A stretch of DNA of 64,000 nucleotides from CADEDH01 sp963732695 (GCA_963732695.1 CAVTAP010000001.1:124001-188000), one strand, 5' to 3'. Shown: positions 7,375-16,070, counted from the first letter of the stretch. Notes: generated by a model from the letters alone, not told the origin. Program-made: numbers and translations.

Positions 7375-8322
7375 ATGCAGATCGCCCTGGCCGGAGAAGG
7401 AGCCATCGCCCAGCGCCACGCCCAGGCCCTGGCCCGCATCGAGGGGGTCGAGGTGGTGTCGGTGGCCGGAGGGAAGGCCGACGACACCGAGGCGTTCGCC
7501 GCCTCCATCGGGGCGCCCCACTGGTCGCTCGATCTGGCCGAGTGCCTGGCCCGGCCCGGGGTGGAGGCCGTGATCCTGGCCACCCCCACCCCGCTCCACG
7601 GCGCCCAGGCGGTGCAGGCCATGGAGGCGGGCAAGCACGTGCTGGTGGAGATCCCGATGGCCGACTCGCTGACCGACGCCGAGGCCGTGGTGGCGGCCCA
7701 GGAGCGCACCGGCGTGACCGCCATGGTGTGCCACACCCGGCGGTTCAACCCCAGCCACCAGTGGATCCACAACCGGATCGCGGCCGGCGAGCTCACCCTC
7801 CAGCACCTGGTGGTGGAGACCTACTTCTTCCGCCGCACCAACACCAACGCCCTGGGCCAGCCCCGGAGCTGGACCGACCATCTGCTGTGGCACCACGCCT
7901 GCCATACGGTCGACCTGTTCGGCTACCAGACCGGCCGGCCCACCGTGGGGGCCTGGGCCCAGCAGGGGCCCCGCCACCCCGAGCTGGGGATCGCCATGGA
8001 CATGACGGTGGGCCTGCGCAGCGACGCCGGCCAGCTCTGCACCCTGTCGCTGTCGTTCAACAACGACGGGCCGCTCGGCACGTTCTTCCGCTACATCTGC
8101 GACAACGGCACCTGGATCGCCCGCTACGACGACCTGGTCGACGGGCGGGACCAGCCGGTGGATCTCTCCGGGGTGGCCGTGTCGAACGACGGCATCGAGT
8201 TGCAGGACCGGGAGTTCCTGGCTGCGATCGCCGAGGGCCGCCAGCCCAACGCCTCGGTGGCCCAGTGCCTCCCGGCGATGGCGACGCTCGACCAGCTGGA
8301 GCGCTCGCTCAACCAGGGTTAG
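7375..8322 (+). CDS. ligC: LigC-like 4-carboxy-2-hydroxymuconate-6-semialdehyde dehydrogenase (Gfo/Idh/MocA family)
   Basis: 315 residues from ATG 7375 (MQIALAGEGAIAQRHAQAL). It has the N-terminal NAD(P)-binding fold with G-E-G-A-I-A and the EIP motif (VLVEIPMADSL) of Gfo/Idh/MocA enzymes. It carries stretches I recognise from LigC/PmdC: CHTRRFNPSHQWI, YFFRRTN, SWTDHLLWHH, TVDLFGYQTG, LSLSFNNDGPLGTF and IELQDREF. LigC oxidises the ring-fission product of protocatechuate 4,5-dioxygenase to 2-pyrone-4,6-dicarboxylate. No ligAB, ligI or ligJ is in the window, so the gene is isolated from that pathway here. Length agrees with LigC. Confidence 0.82.
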   Translation: MQIALAGEGAIAQRHAQALARIEGVEVVSVAGGKADDTEAFAASIGAPHWSLDLAECLARPGVEAVILATPTPLHGAQAVQAMEAGKHVLVEIPMADSLTDAEAVVAAQERTGVTAMVCHTRRFNPSHQWIHNRIAAGELTLQHLVVETYFFRRTNTNALGQPRSWTDHLLWHHACHTVDLFGYQTGRPTVGAWAQQGPRHPELGIAMDMTVGLRSDAGQLCTLSLSFNNDGPLGTFFRYICDNGTWIARYDDLVDGRDQPVDLSGVAVSNDGIELQDREFLAAIAEGRQPNASVAQCLPAMATLDQLERSLNQG

Positions 8323-8347
8323 CGCTGTATCACGGGTTGGCCCGGTG

Positions 8348-10111
8348 TCACGCCCCCGGGGCGTTCTCCCGGTGGGTGGCCACCCAGGTGAGGAACCGCT
8401 CCCGGTCCCACGTGTTGATCACCTGGTCACGGGGCACCCAGCCCCGCTGAGCGGTGAGCACGCCGTACTCCATGCGGCCCAGCTCCGAGGTGTGGTGGCT
8501 GTCGGTGTTGATCACCAGCTTCACCCCTCGCTCGACGGCCCGGCGCACCACGTCGGACGCCGCATCGAGCCGATCGAGCGCCCCGTTGATCTCGAGGGCC
8601 ACGTCGAAGGCGTAGAGGGCCTCCAGCACGATGTCGATGTCGAGCTCGATCCCGGGCCGACGGCCGATGTAGCGGCCGGTGAGGTGGCCGATCGAGTCGA
8701 CCGTGGGGTCGGCGATGGCCTTCACCAGCCGGGCCGTCTGATCCCGGGCCGGCCCGTCGAAGTGGGAGTGGACCGATGCCACCGTGTAGTCGAACTCCCG
8801 ACGGAAGTCGGGGTCGTAGTCGAGCCCGCCGGCGGCGCCGATGTTGAGCTCACAGCCGAACAGGATCCGGAGGTCGGGGTACTCCTCCTGGAGGGCCCGG
8901 ATCCTGTCCCGGTGAGCCAGCATCTGGGCCCGGCTGGAGCCGTTGATGGCCAGATCCTCGCCGTGGTCGGTGATGGCCAGGTAGGCGTAGCCCCGGTCGG
9001 CCGCCACCTTCACCATGTCCTCCAGCGGGGCCCGGCCGTCGCCCGACCGGTCGGTGTGGTAGTGCAGGTCGCCCTGGATGTCGGCCAACTGCACCACCGG
9101 GGGCAACTCGCCCCGGGCCGCCGCCTCCACCTCGCCGGTGGCCTCCCGCATCGGGGGCGGCACGAAGGCCAGGCCCAGGGCCTCGTAGATCTCGGCCTCG
9201 GTGCGGCTGGCGATCACAGCCCCCTCGGCGTCGAGCAGCCCGTACTCGTTCAACAACCAGCCCCGGTCGATGGCCCGCTGGCGTAGCTCGATGTTATGGG
9301 CCTTGGAGCCGGTGAAGTACAGGGTGGCCGCGCCGAGCTGGTCGGGGGCCACCACCCGGACATCCACCTGGAGGCTGGCCCCCGACGCTCCGGCGGCGGT
9401 GAGGAACGAGGTCTTGGTGTCGCCCGAGACCACGATCTCGTGGACCGCCGGGTGGGCCCGAACGGCCGCCATCACCACATCAGGGCGGGTGGCGGCCACC
9501 GTGATGTCGATGTCGCCCACGGTCTCGGCCATGCGTCGCAGCGAACCACAGAACAAGACGTCCTGAACGCTGTCGACCAGCCTCAACTCGTCGACCAGGC
9601 GCTCGGCCAGTGGCCGGGCCCGGGCCACCGGGGTGCGACGGTCCTTGCCGGTGAGGCCCAGCCGTTCGATGGCCTTGGCCAGCTTGGCCTCGCTGGTGGC
9701 GCCCATCCGGGGCAGGGTGCGCACCTGCTCGGCGGCGATGGCGGCCTTGAGGCCGTCGAGGTCCTCCACTCCCAGCTGGGAGCGGAGCTGCTTGAGCGTC
9801 TTGGGGCCCAGGCCCGGGATCCGGCTCAGCTCCACGAAGGCCGGCGGGTAGGCGGCCCGCAGCGCCTCCAGCTCGGCCACGGCGCCGGTGTCGGCCAGCT
9901 CCCGGATCTTGGCCGCGATGGCCTTGCCCACGCCCTTGATCTTCTGCAGCTCGGCCTGGCTGAGCCCGGTCACGTCGCCTCCGTGGGCCTCCACCGCCAG
10001 TCGGGCGGACTCGTAGGCCCGGACCTTGAACGACTGGTTGGTCTCCTCGTCGAGCGTGGTGAGGGTGGCCATCTCGGCCAGCATCGCCAGCACGTCGGCG
10101 TTCGTCGTCAT
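8348..10111 (-). CDS. polX: DNA polymerase/3'-5' exonuclease PolX
   Basis: 587 residues from ATG 10111. Domains in order: helix-hairpin-helix and 8-kDa-like region (residues ~50-140, IKGVGKAIAAKI and IPGLGPKTLKQL); a family X palm with GSLRR and the metal-binding GDIDI at 199-203; and a C-terminal PHP phosphoesterase domain from about 340 with HYHTDRSGD, ITDHGEDLAI, GCELNI, SVHSH and NTDSHH metal ligands. Bacterial PolX acts in gap-filling and base-excision repair, the PHP domain giving 3'-5' exonuclease. Length is standard. A TAGACT box 7 nt from the start implies a leaderless transcript. Confidence 0.93.
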   Translation of the reverse strand: MTTNADVLAMLAEMATLTTLDEETNQSFKVRAYESARLAVEAHGGDVTGLSQAELQKIKGVGKAIAAKIRELADTGAVAELEALRAAYPPAFVELSRIPGLGPKTLKQLRSQLGVEDLDGLKAAIAAEQVRTLPRMGATSEAKLAKAIERLGLTGKDRRTPVARARPLAERLVDELRLVDSVQDVLFCGSLRRMAETVGDIDITVAATRPDVVMAAVRAHPAVHEIVVSGDTKTSFLTAAGASGASLQVDVRVVAPDQLGAATLYFTGSKAHNIELRQRAIDRGWLLNEYGLLDAEGAVIASRTEAEIYEALGLAFVPPPMREATGEVEAAARGELPPVVQLADIQGDLHYHTDRSGDGRAPLEDMVKVAADRGYAYLAITDHGEDLAINGSSRAQMLAHRDRIRALQEEYPDLRILFGCELNIGAAGGLDYDPDFRREFDYTVASVHSHFDGPARDQTARLVKAIADPTVDSIGHLTGRYIGRRPGIELDIDIVLEALYAFDVALEINGALDRLDAASDVVRRAVERGVKLVINTDSHHTSELGRMEYGVLTAQRGWVPRDQVINTWDRERFLTWVATHRENAPGA

Positions 10112-10118
10112 CGCATCA

Positions 10119-10124
10119 AGTCTA
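10119..10124 (-). promoter_or_regulatory. Putative -10 box (TAGACT) for leaderless polX mRNA
   Basis: Read on the minus strand, TAGACT ends 7 nt before the polX ATG. On the other strand TAGTCT at 10143-10148 could serve the divergent gene beginning near 10217. Confidence 0.45.
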
Positions 10125-10216
10125 CGTGTCTCCCGGAGCCGGTAGTCTTTGTCGCTGGTCGCGGCACAATGGACATCGGGCGCCGGTCTGCGAGGACGAG
10201 GTTGAGAGACAACGGG

Positions 10217-11482
10217 ATGGGGCCTACCACGCTGGCGTGGGAGCTTCGCGGCCACACGGTCGACATGGCCCAGCTGCACAAGGACTACAAGCCGATGCTC
10301 CGGCTCGTGCGCGAGCTCATCGGTGTCGTGCCCAATTGTGATCCCTACCTGGAGATCTGGCCTGCCGGCTTCCGCACCTACAACCTGCTGGTCCCGAACC
10401 TGCTGAACCTGCCCAACCTGATCTTCGGCCAGGGTGCACCCAAGGATCTCGTGGGCCTGGGCATGTACGTGTCCAGCCGGGCCGCCGAGTGCATGTACTG
10501 CTCGGCCCACACCTGCTCGTTCGCCCTGCGCCGGGGGGCCTCAGCCGACGCCCTGGTGGGGGAGTACACCCCGGTGGAGGAGGCGGTGGCCGTGCTGGCC
10601 CACGCCCTGGGCTCGGTACCCACCTCCATGACCGCTACCTACATCGACGAGATCGATCGCTACCTGGCGCCCGAAGACGTCGAGTGGGTGGTGATGGGCA
10701 TCGCTCTCATGGGCTTCCTCAACAAGTTCATGGACGCCATGGGCGTCCCGCTGGAGGCCGAGGCCATCCACGACGTGGCCGACCTGATCGAGCCCACCGG
10801 CTGGACGACGGGCAAGCACCTGTGGGACGACGTCGACCTCGACGACTACCACGGCAACGGAAGCGTGCCCAAGGACTCCCTCGGCACCTACCTGCGGGTG
10901 CTGCGTCAGGCTCCGGGCGCCCTCAAGCTGGAGAGCTCGTGGACCAAGGGGGTGTCGGGCCGGATCGGCCCGGCCCTGGTCATGCTGGAGGACAAGGTGG
11001 GCTACGCCTTCCCCATCCTGGCCACGCTCCAGCACAAGCGGGCGGTCAAGGCCATCGCCACCGTGCTGCGGGAGAACCTCGACCCCAACCTCACCAAGGT
11101 CGGCCTGCCGGCCAAGTGCATGGTCGGGCTCGTCTTCGCCAAGGTGGTGGAGGACGAGATGCTGATGTCGGAGATGATCCAGCTGGCCCAGCTCCTGGCC
11201 CCCGAGATCGACACAAGGCTCCTGGTCGACGTGGGCAAGTACGCCGTGTATCCGGCCGAGTACGCCGAGATCCCCCGGGGCCTGTCGAGCCGGGAGGCGG
11301 CGGCCATCATGCTGGCCAAGGCGGCGTCGACCAGCCCGTCGAACGTCAACGAGATCACGGTGTCGACCGTGATCGGCCACCTCACCCCGGCCCAGATCGT
11401 GGAGACGGTGGTGTGGCTGTCGGTGCTGCAGATGCTCCACCGCCTCTACGCCTACTATGACGCGCGTATCGGCCTGATCTGA
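10217..11482 (+). CDS. AhpD/carboxymuconolactone-decarboxylase-like protein with CxxC
   Basis: 421 residues from ATG 10217 (MGPTTLAWELRG); ATG 10169 and TTG 10202 are in-frame alternatives without a better ribosome site. Residues 92-100 read CMYCSAHTC, matching the Cys-x-x-Cys...His redox motif of AhpD-like proteins, and the surrounding all-helical sequence (RAAECMYC, then SFALRRGAS) fits that fold. At about 420 residues it is more than twice a single AhpD domain; a second helical half (residues ~220-400) may be a diverged repeat without the cysteines. It lies 18 bp before the carnitine genes and is probably in the same operon. Its role is unknown. Confidence 0.65.
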   Translation: MGPTTLAWELRGHTVDMAQLHKDYKPMLRLVRELIGVVPNCDPYLEIWPAGFRTYNLLVPNLLNLPNLIFGQGAPKDLVGLGMYVSSRAAECMYCSAHTCSFALRRGASADALVGEYTPVEEAVAVLAHALGSVPTSMTATYIDEIDRYLAPEDVEWVVMGIALMGFLNKFMDAMGVPLEAEAIHDVADLIEPTGWTTGKHLWDDVDLDDYHGNGSVPKDSLGTYLRVLRQAPGALKLESSWTKGVSGRIGPALVMLEDKVGYAFPILATLQHKRAVKAIATVLRENLDPNLTKVGLPAKCMVGLVFAKVVEDEMLMSEMIQLAQLLAPEIDTRLLVDVGKYAVYPAEYAEIPRGLSSREAAAIMLAKAASTSPSNVNEITVSTVIGHLTPAQIVETVVWLSVLQMLHRLYAYYDARIGLI

Positions 11483-11500
11483 GCCCAGGGAGGAGCCCCG

Positions 11501-12703
11501 CTGGCCGCGCCCCTCACCCCCGACTTCATCGACCATCCCTGGGAGCCACTGGCCCGGGCGACCCTGGACGGCGGGTTCGTCACCGTGGCCTGGGCCGACG
11601 GGGCGGAGCTGGCCTGCTACGGCTTGTGGCTGGCCGAGAGCTGCGCCGGGCTGGGTCTGGATCCGGTGACCCGGGAGTCGACCCTCGATCCGGCCGACCT
11701 GCCCGACCCCGACGCCCTGGTGTCGGCGGAGGTGGGTGACGACGGCCGCCTGGTGCTGTGCTGGCGCCTGGCCGGTGCCGCCGGGCCCGAGACGGTGACC
11801 GAGGTGCACCCCGGCTGGTTGCGTCACGTGGCCGACGGCCGCCACCAACCCCGTTCGGCCCTGCCCGATCCCGAGCCGTGGACGGCGGCCAGCCTCGGGG
11901 GCGAGCCGCCATCGCTCGACGGGGCGGCCATCCTCGACGACGACCGGGTGCTGTTGGCCTGGCTCGATCAGCTGATCCGCCACGGCCTCGGCCGCCTGCG
12001 CAACACCCCGGCCACCGAGGCTTTCCTGCCCGAGCTGATCCGACGCATCGGGCCCATCCGGGCCACGAACTTCGGCGAGCTGTTCACCGTGCGGGCCCGC
12101 CTCGCTGATGAACGCGAGGCCGACTCCACGGCCTATACCGGCCTCCGCCTGGGCCAGCACACCGACCTCCCCACCCGGGAGACCCCGCCCGGGTTCCAGT
12201 TCCTCCACTGCCTGGAGAACACCGTGGTCGGGGGCGCCTCCCGCATGACCGACGGGCTCACCGTCGTCGAGGAGCTGCGCCGCCGCCACCCGGCCGACCA
12301 CGAGGCGCTCACCACCCTGCGGTGGAGCTTCCTGAACCGGGCGGTGGACGAGGAGCACCGGTGGTCGGGCCCGATCATCGACCACGCCTCCGATGGCGAC
12401 CCGCTGCCCCTGACCCTGCGGGCCTTCTATCCCGTGCGGGCGTTCCCCCTGATGGATCCGGCCGACCAGCCCCGGGCCTACGCCGCCCTGCGCCGGTTCT
12501 CCGAGGTGGCCCACGACGACAGGTTCCAGTTGGCGTCGCCGTTCCGGCCCGGTGACCTGGTTGGCTTCGACAACCGGCGCGTGCTCCACGGCCGCGACGC
12601 CTACGAGCCCGGCGCCGGCACCCGGGTGCTGCTGGGCTGCTACCTCGACCACGACGACCTGTATTCCCGGTATCGGGTACTGACCAGAAAGGTGTCTGCA
12701 TGA
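11501..12703 (+). CDS. Gamma-butyrobetaine hydroxylase-like 2-oxoglutarate/Fe(II) dioxygenase
   Basis: About 400 residues if started at CTG 11501, which has GGGAGGAG 5 nt upstream; the first ATG/GTG/TTG in frame is GTG 11585, which would cut off the conserved N-terminal domain (FIDHPWEPLARATLDGG, then VTVAWADGAE). The core TauD/BBOX fold is clear: TNFGELFTVR, YTGLRLGQHTDLP with the Fe-binding His-x-Asp, FLHCLENTVVGG, and a distal histidine in FDNRRVLHGRDAY. Such enzymes hydroxylate gamma-butyrobetaine to L-carnitine. The N-terminal Zn-binding cysteines usual in this family appear reduced to one (AESC). The next gene starts inside its stop (ATGA). Confidence 0.8.
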   Translation: MAAPLTPDFIDHPWEPLARATLDGGFVTVAWADGAELACYGLWLAESCAGLGLDPVTRESTLDPADLPDPDALVSAEVGDDGRLVLCWRLAGAAGPETVTEVHPGWLRHVADGRHQPRSALPDPEPWTAASLGGEPPSLDGAAILDDDRVLLAWLDQLIRHGLGRLRNTPATEAFLPELIRRIGPIRATNFGELFTVRARLADEREADSTAYTGLRLGQHTDLPTRETPPGFQFLHCLENTVVGGASRMTDGLTVVEELRRRHPADHEALTTLRWSFLNRAVDEEHRWSGPIIDHASDGDPLPLTLRAFYPVRAFPLMDPADQPRAYAALRRFSEVAHDDRFQLASPFRPGDLVGFDNRRVLHGRDAYEPGAGTRVLLGCYLDHDDLYSRYRVLTRKVSA

Positions 12704-13587
12704 GCTCGGTGTTCATCACGTGCGCCATCACCGGAGCCGGTGACACGGTGGGCAAGTCGGACAAGGTGCCGGTGACCCCGGCCGAGATCGCCGCCGACTG
12801 CGTCGCCGCGGCCCGGGCCGGCGCGGCCGTGGTGCACATCCACGTGCGGGAACCAAACGGGGCCCCGTCGCGCAACACCGAGTACTACGCCGAGGTCGTG
12901 GACCGGGTCCGTAGCTCCGATGTGGACGTGGTGGTCAACCTGACCGCCGGGATGGGCGGCGACCTGGTGCTCGGATCGGTGGAGCAGCCCCTGCCGCTCG
13001 ACGAGGCCGGCACCGACATGGCCGGGGCCACCGAGCGACTCGACCACGTGCGCCGGCTCCGGCCCGAGATCTGCACGCTCGACTGCGGGTCGATGAACTT
13101 CGGCGAGGGCGACTACGTGATGACCAACGCCAGCTCGATCCTGGCCGAGATGGCCCGCCAGATCGGCGAGCTGGGGGTCCGGCCCGAGATCGAGGTGTTC
13201 GACACCGGGCATCTGTGGCAGGCCAAGAGCCTGGCACAGGCCGGCCTGATCGAGGATCCCGTGATGGTCCAGTTGTGTATGGGCATCCCGTGGGGGGCGC
13301 CTCCCGATCTCAACACGTTCATGGCCATGGTCAACAACGTGCCCGACAGCTGGGTGTTCAGCGCCTTCTCCATCGGGCGCGACCAGCTGCCCTACGTGGC
13401 CCTGGCCGCCATCGCCGGGGGGAACGTGCGGGTGGGTCTGGAGGACAACCTGTACCTGGGTCGGGGGCAGCTCGCCACCAACGCCCAGCTGGTGGAGCGG
13501 GCGGTGCAGATCCTCCAGTCGATCAACATCGACGTGATGGGGCCCCAGGAGGTTCGCGACCAGCTGAAACTCACCCGTCATGGCTGA
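12700..13587 (+). CDS. cdhC: BKACE (DUF849) enzyme, probable 3-dehydrocarnitine cleavage enzyme
   Basis: 295 residues, starting at the ATG that overlaps the upstream stop by 4 bp. It is a beta-keto acid cleavage enzyme: Zn-site HIHVRE (HxH) near residue 48, VVVNLTAGMGG, DCGSMNFG, IEVFDTGHL, and VGLEDNLYL near the C-terminus. BKACEs use acetyl-CoA to cleave beta-keto acids; the variant clustered with carnitine dehydrogenase converts 3-dehydrocarnitine to betainyl-CoA and acetoacetate. Family is certain. The substrate is inferred from the flanking hydroxylase and carnitine dehydrogenase. It overlaps the next gene by 8 bp, indicating translational coupling. Confidence 0.87.
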   Translation: MSSVFITCAITGAGDTVGKSDKVPVTPAEIAADCVAAARAGAAVVHIHVREPNGAPSRNTEYYAEVVDRVRSSDVDVVVNLTAGMGGDLVLGSVEQPLPLDEAGTDMAGATERLDHVRRLRPEICTLDCGSMNFGEGDYVMTNASSILAEMARQIGELGVRPEIEVFDTGHLWQAKSLAQAGLIEDPVMVQLCMGIPWGAPPDLNTFMAMVNNVPDSWVFSAFSIGRDQLPYVALAAIAGGNVRVGLEDNLYLGRGQLATNAQLVERAVQILQSINIDVMGPQEVRDQLKLTRHG

Positions 13588-14563
13588 GCCTCCGCTGGGT
13601 TCGGCCGCCGTGATCGGTTGCGGGGTCATCGGCGCCGGTTGGGCCGCCCGCCTCCGCTTGCGGGGGGTGCCGGTGCGGGCCTTCGACCCGGCACCGGGGG
13701 CGGCCGACGCCGTGGCCGAGGTGCACGCCAACGCTACGACGGCCTGGGCCGAACTGGGTCTGCAGCCGGAGGCGGTGGGGGCGCTGACCTGGTGCTCGTC
13801 GATCGCCGAGGCGGTGGAGGGCGTCGATCTGGTGCAGGAGAGCGTGCCCGAGCGGCTCGACCTGAAGCACGCCACCCTGGCCGCCGTCGACGCCGCCGCC
13901 CCACCCGAAGCCCTGATCGCCTCGTCGACCTCGGGGTTCAAGCCGTCGGTGCTGGCGCCGGCGCTGGCTCGCCCCGAGCGGCTGGTGGTGGCCCACCCGT
14001 TCAACCCGGTGTACCTGCTGCCGCTGGTGGAGATCGTGGGGGGCGAGGCCACGGCGCCGACTGCCGTCGAGCGGGCACTGGCGCTGTACCGGGGGCTGGG
14101 GATGCACCCGCTGCACGTCCGGGTGGAGATCGACGCCTTCATCGCCGACCGGCTGCTGGAAGCGGTGTGGCGGGAGGCGTTGTGGCTGGTGCGTGACGGG
14201 GTGGCCACCACGGCCGAGATCGACGACGCCATCCGCTACGGGTTCGGCCTTCGCTGGGCTCAGATGGGGCTGTTCGAGACGTACCGCATCGCCGGGGGCC
14301 TGGGCGGGATGCGCCAGTTCATCGCCCAGTTCGGCGAGGCTCTGGCCTGGCCGTGGACCAAGCTGACCGATGTGCCCGAGCTCGACGATGCGCTGATCGA
14401 CCGGATCGCCAGCCAGTCCGACGCCCAGTCGGGCGAGCACGGGATCCGGGACCTGGAGCGGATCCGCGACCGGAACCTGGCGGCGATCCTGCGGGCTCTG
14501 GAGGCCAACGACTGGGGTGCCGGCAGCACGTTGGCCGCCCTGAGGGAACTGTCGAACGGCTGA
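13580..14563 (+). CDS. cdhA: L-carnitine dehydrogenase (3-hydroxyacyl-CoA dehydrogenase-like)
   Basis: 327 residues from ATG 13580. The N-terminal Rossmann motif GCGVIGAGWAAR is followed by VQESVPERLDLK and SSTSGFKPS, both signatures of carnitine dehydrogenases, and HPFNPVYLLPLVEIVGG. The C-terminal helical domain contains DAIRYGFGLRWAQMG and MRQFIAQFG. The enzyme oxidises L-carnitine to 3-dehydrocarnitine with NAD. Together with the upstream BKACE and hydroxylase it would take gamma-butyrobetaine to betainyl-CoA, a glycine betaine precursor. A separate betainyl-CoA thioesterase is not seen, and the fused thioesterase domain found in some homologues is absent at this length. Confidence 0.88.
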   Translation: MAEPPLGSAAVIGCGVIGAGWAARLRLRGVPVRAFDPAPGAADAVAEVHANATTAWAELGLQPEAVGALTWCSSIAEAVEGVDLVQESVPERLDLKHATLAAVDAAAPPEALIASSTSGFKPSVLAPALARPERLVVAHPFNPVYLLPLVEIVGGEATAPTAVERALALYRGLGMHPLHVRVEIDAFIADRLLEAVWREALWLVRDGVATTAEIDDAIRYGFGLRWAQMGLFETYRIAGGLGGMRQFIAQFGEALAWPWTKLTDVPELDDALIDRIASQSDAQSGEHGIRDLERIRDRNLAAILRALEANDWGAGSTLAALRELSNG

Positions 14564-14577
14564 GGTCAGGTTCTCGG

Positions 14578-15944
14578 TCATTCGATGAGGCTTCCGTCGG
14601 GGCGGTAGGTGCGCCACCGGCCGGTGGCGGGGTCTCGGGTTGTGGCGAATCCTTTCTGTTTCCATCTGTTGTGGAAGCCGCAGAGGGGTGCGCCGTTGTC
14701 GGGGTTGGTTGGTCCGCCTTTGGCGTGGTCGTGGAGGTGGTCGATTTCGCAGCGGCTTGTTGGTGTGTCGCAGCCGGGCCATATGCACCGGGGGCTCTGT
14801 AACTGGGCGGCGAGGCGGGCGGAGCCGGTGAAGAGGCGGGCTTTGCGGCCGAGGTCGATGACCACGCCTTTGGTGTTGATGATCACCCGGCGGACGTGGT
14901 TGGCCAGGCTGGACATGAACTGTTCGACCGGTTCCAACGGGATGCCGTCGAGGGTTGAGCACCGGTAGGTGTCGGGGTCGCACCATTGGTCCCGCTGGAC
15001 CGTGGGGTCGGTGAGGTGACGCCGACCAGTGGGGGTCGAGGGCGGTGGTGTCGGTGCCGAGGAGGTCGGCGAGGGCGAGGTAGGTGTCGGCTGACCAGAC
15101 GATGTTGTGGACGATGGCCGGTTTGGAGGTGTCGGCGGGGGCGCCGGCGGCGTCGTTGCACATCCGGATGAAGGCGTCGGCCCGGCGTTGGGCGTCGCTG
15201 CGTTTCAGGTCGGAGAGGGTGGCGGCGTCGCCCAGTTTGGCTCGGGCGTCGGTCCAGTCGGTGAGCCATTCGATCTCGATGTAGTGGTCGAGGATCTCCT
15301 TGGCTCGGGCTCCCTGGTCGGCGGCGAATTGGCCGGCGAGGTCCCAGGAGTTGTCGATGCTGTTGTGGATCAGGCGGACGTTGCGGTTGGCGTGGTTGCG
15401 TTCGTTGTCTTTGAACCCGCCGTTCATGTCGACGGCTCGTTCCCAGTCCAAGACCTTGGTTTTGAACCCGTCGAAGGATTCCTCGGCCGCCCACCGCAGG
15501 AACTTCTCCTGCCGGCCCGGGACCTTGTCCGTGATCCGGGGGTTGGCCCAGACCCGGGCCAGAAGCTGGACGTGGCAGAGGCTGATCCCGTCCGGCCCGT
15601 AGGGCGGCGGCGATGGCGGGCAGGTCCCGCAACGCCCGGGCTGCCTTGGCCTGCCGGGCGGCTTGTTCGGGGGAGACTTTCAGGACGTGGGCGATGTGGG
15701 CTTTGACCGAGCGGTGCCCGTCGATCCGATGCAGGCGGCCGGTGTCGATGGCGGCCACGTTGTCGATCTGGGCCGCCCCCACCAGTCGGTGCAGGTGCTC
15801 CAACCGGTGCTCGGCCAGCAGTACATCGGCGGCTTGCTGCGGTTGGGTCAGCTCATCGGCCAACGCTTCGACCGCAGCGACGGCGGCGGCGACCCGGGCG
15901 CTGAGTGCCTCGTTCGCAAACCCTGGTTCCGCCGCCGAATCCAT
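14578..15944 (-). pseudogene. DUF222/13E12-type HNH endonuclease gene with two frameshifts
   Basis: Reading from 15944, the DUF222 N-terminal part (VAAVEALADELTQ, HRSVKAHIAHVLKVSPEQA) runs to about 15590. An extra C in the run at 15587-15589 then shifts frame; the continuation (ISLCHVQLLARVW, WDLAGQFAADQGA, RADAFIRMCNDAAG) runs to about 15030. A second one-base gain around 15022-15030 shifts to the last frame, which carries the HNH motif CIWPGCDTPTSRCEIDHL...HNRWKQKG. These REP13E12-like proteins are common mobile or orphan nucleases in actinobacteria. Base composition is visibly less biased than in neighbours, suggesting transfer. Sequencing error cannot be excluded. Confidence 0.8.
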
Positions 15945-16070
15945 GGGCCAACCCTACGCAGGGGGTGTGACAGTGAACCCCGAATCGAGGCCCCTACGGC
16001 GAAGAAAACCAGAAACAACAGGAAAACGCGACGCAGAATTGCCGCCGGTGCGGCGAGGTGCGACATGGCC

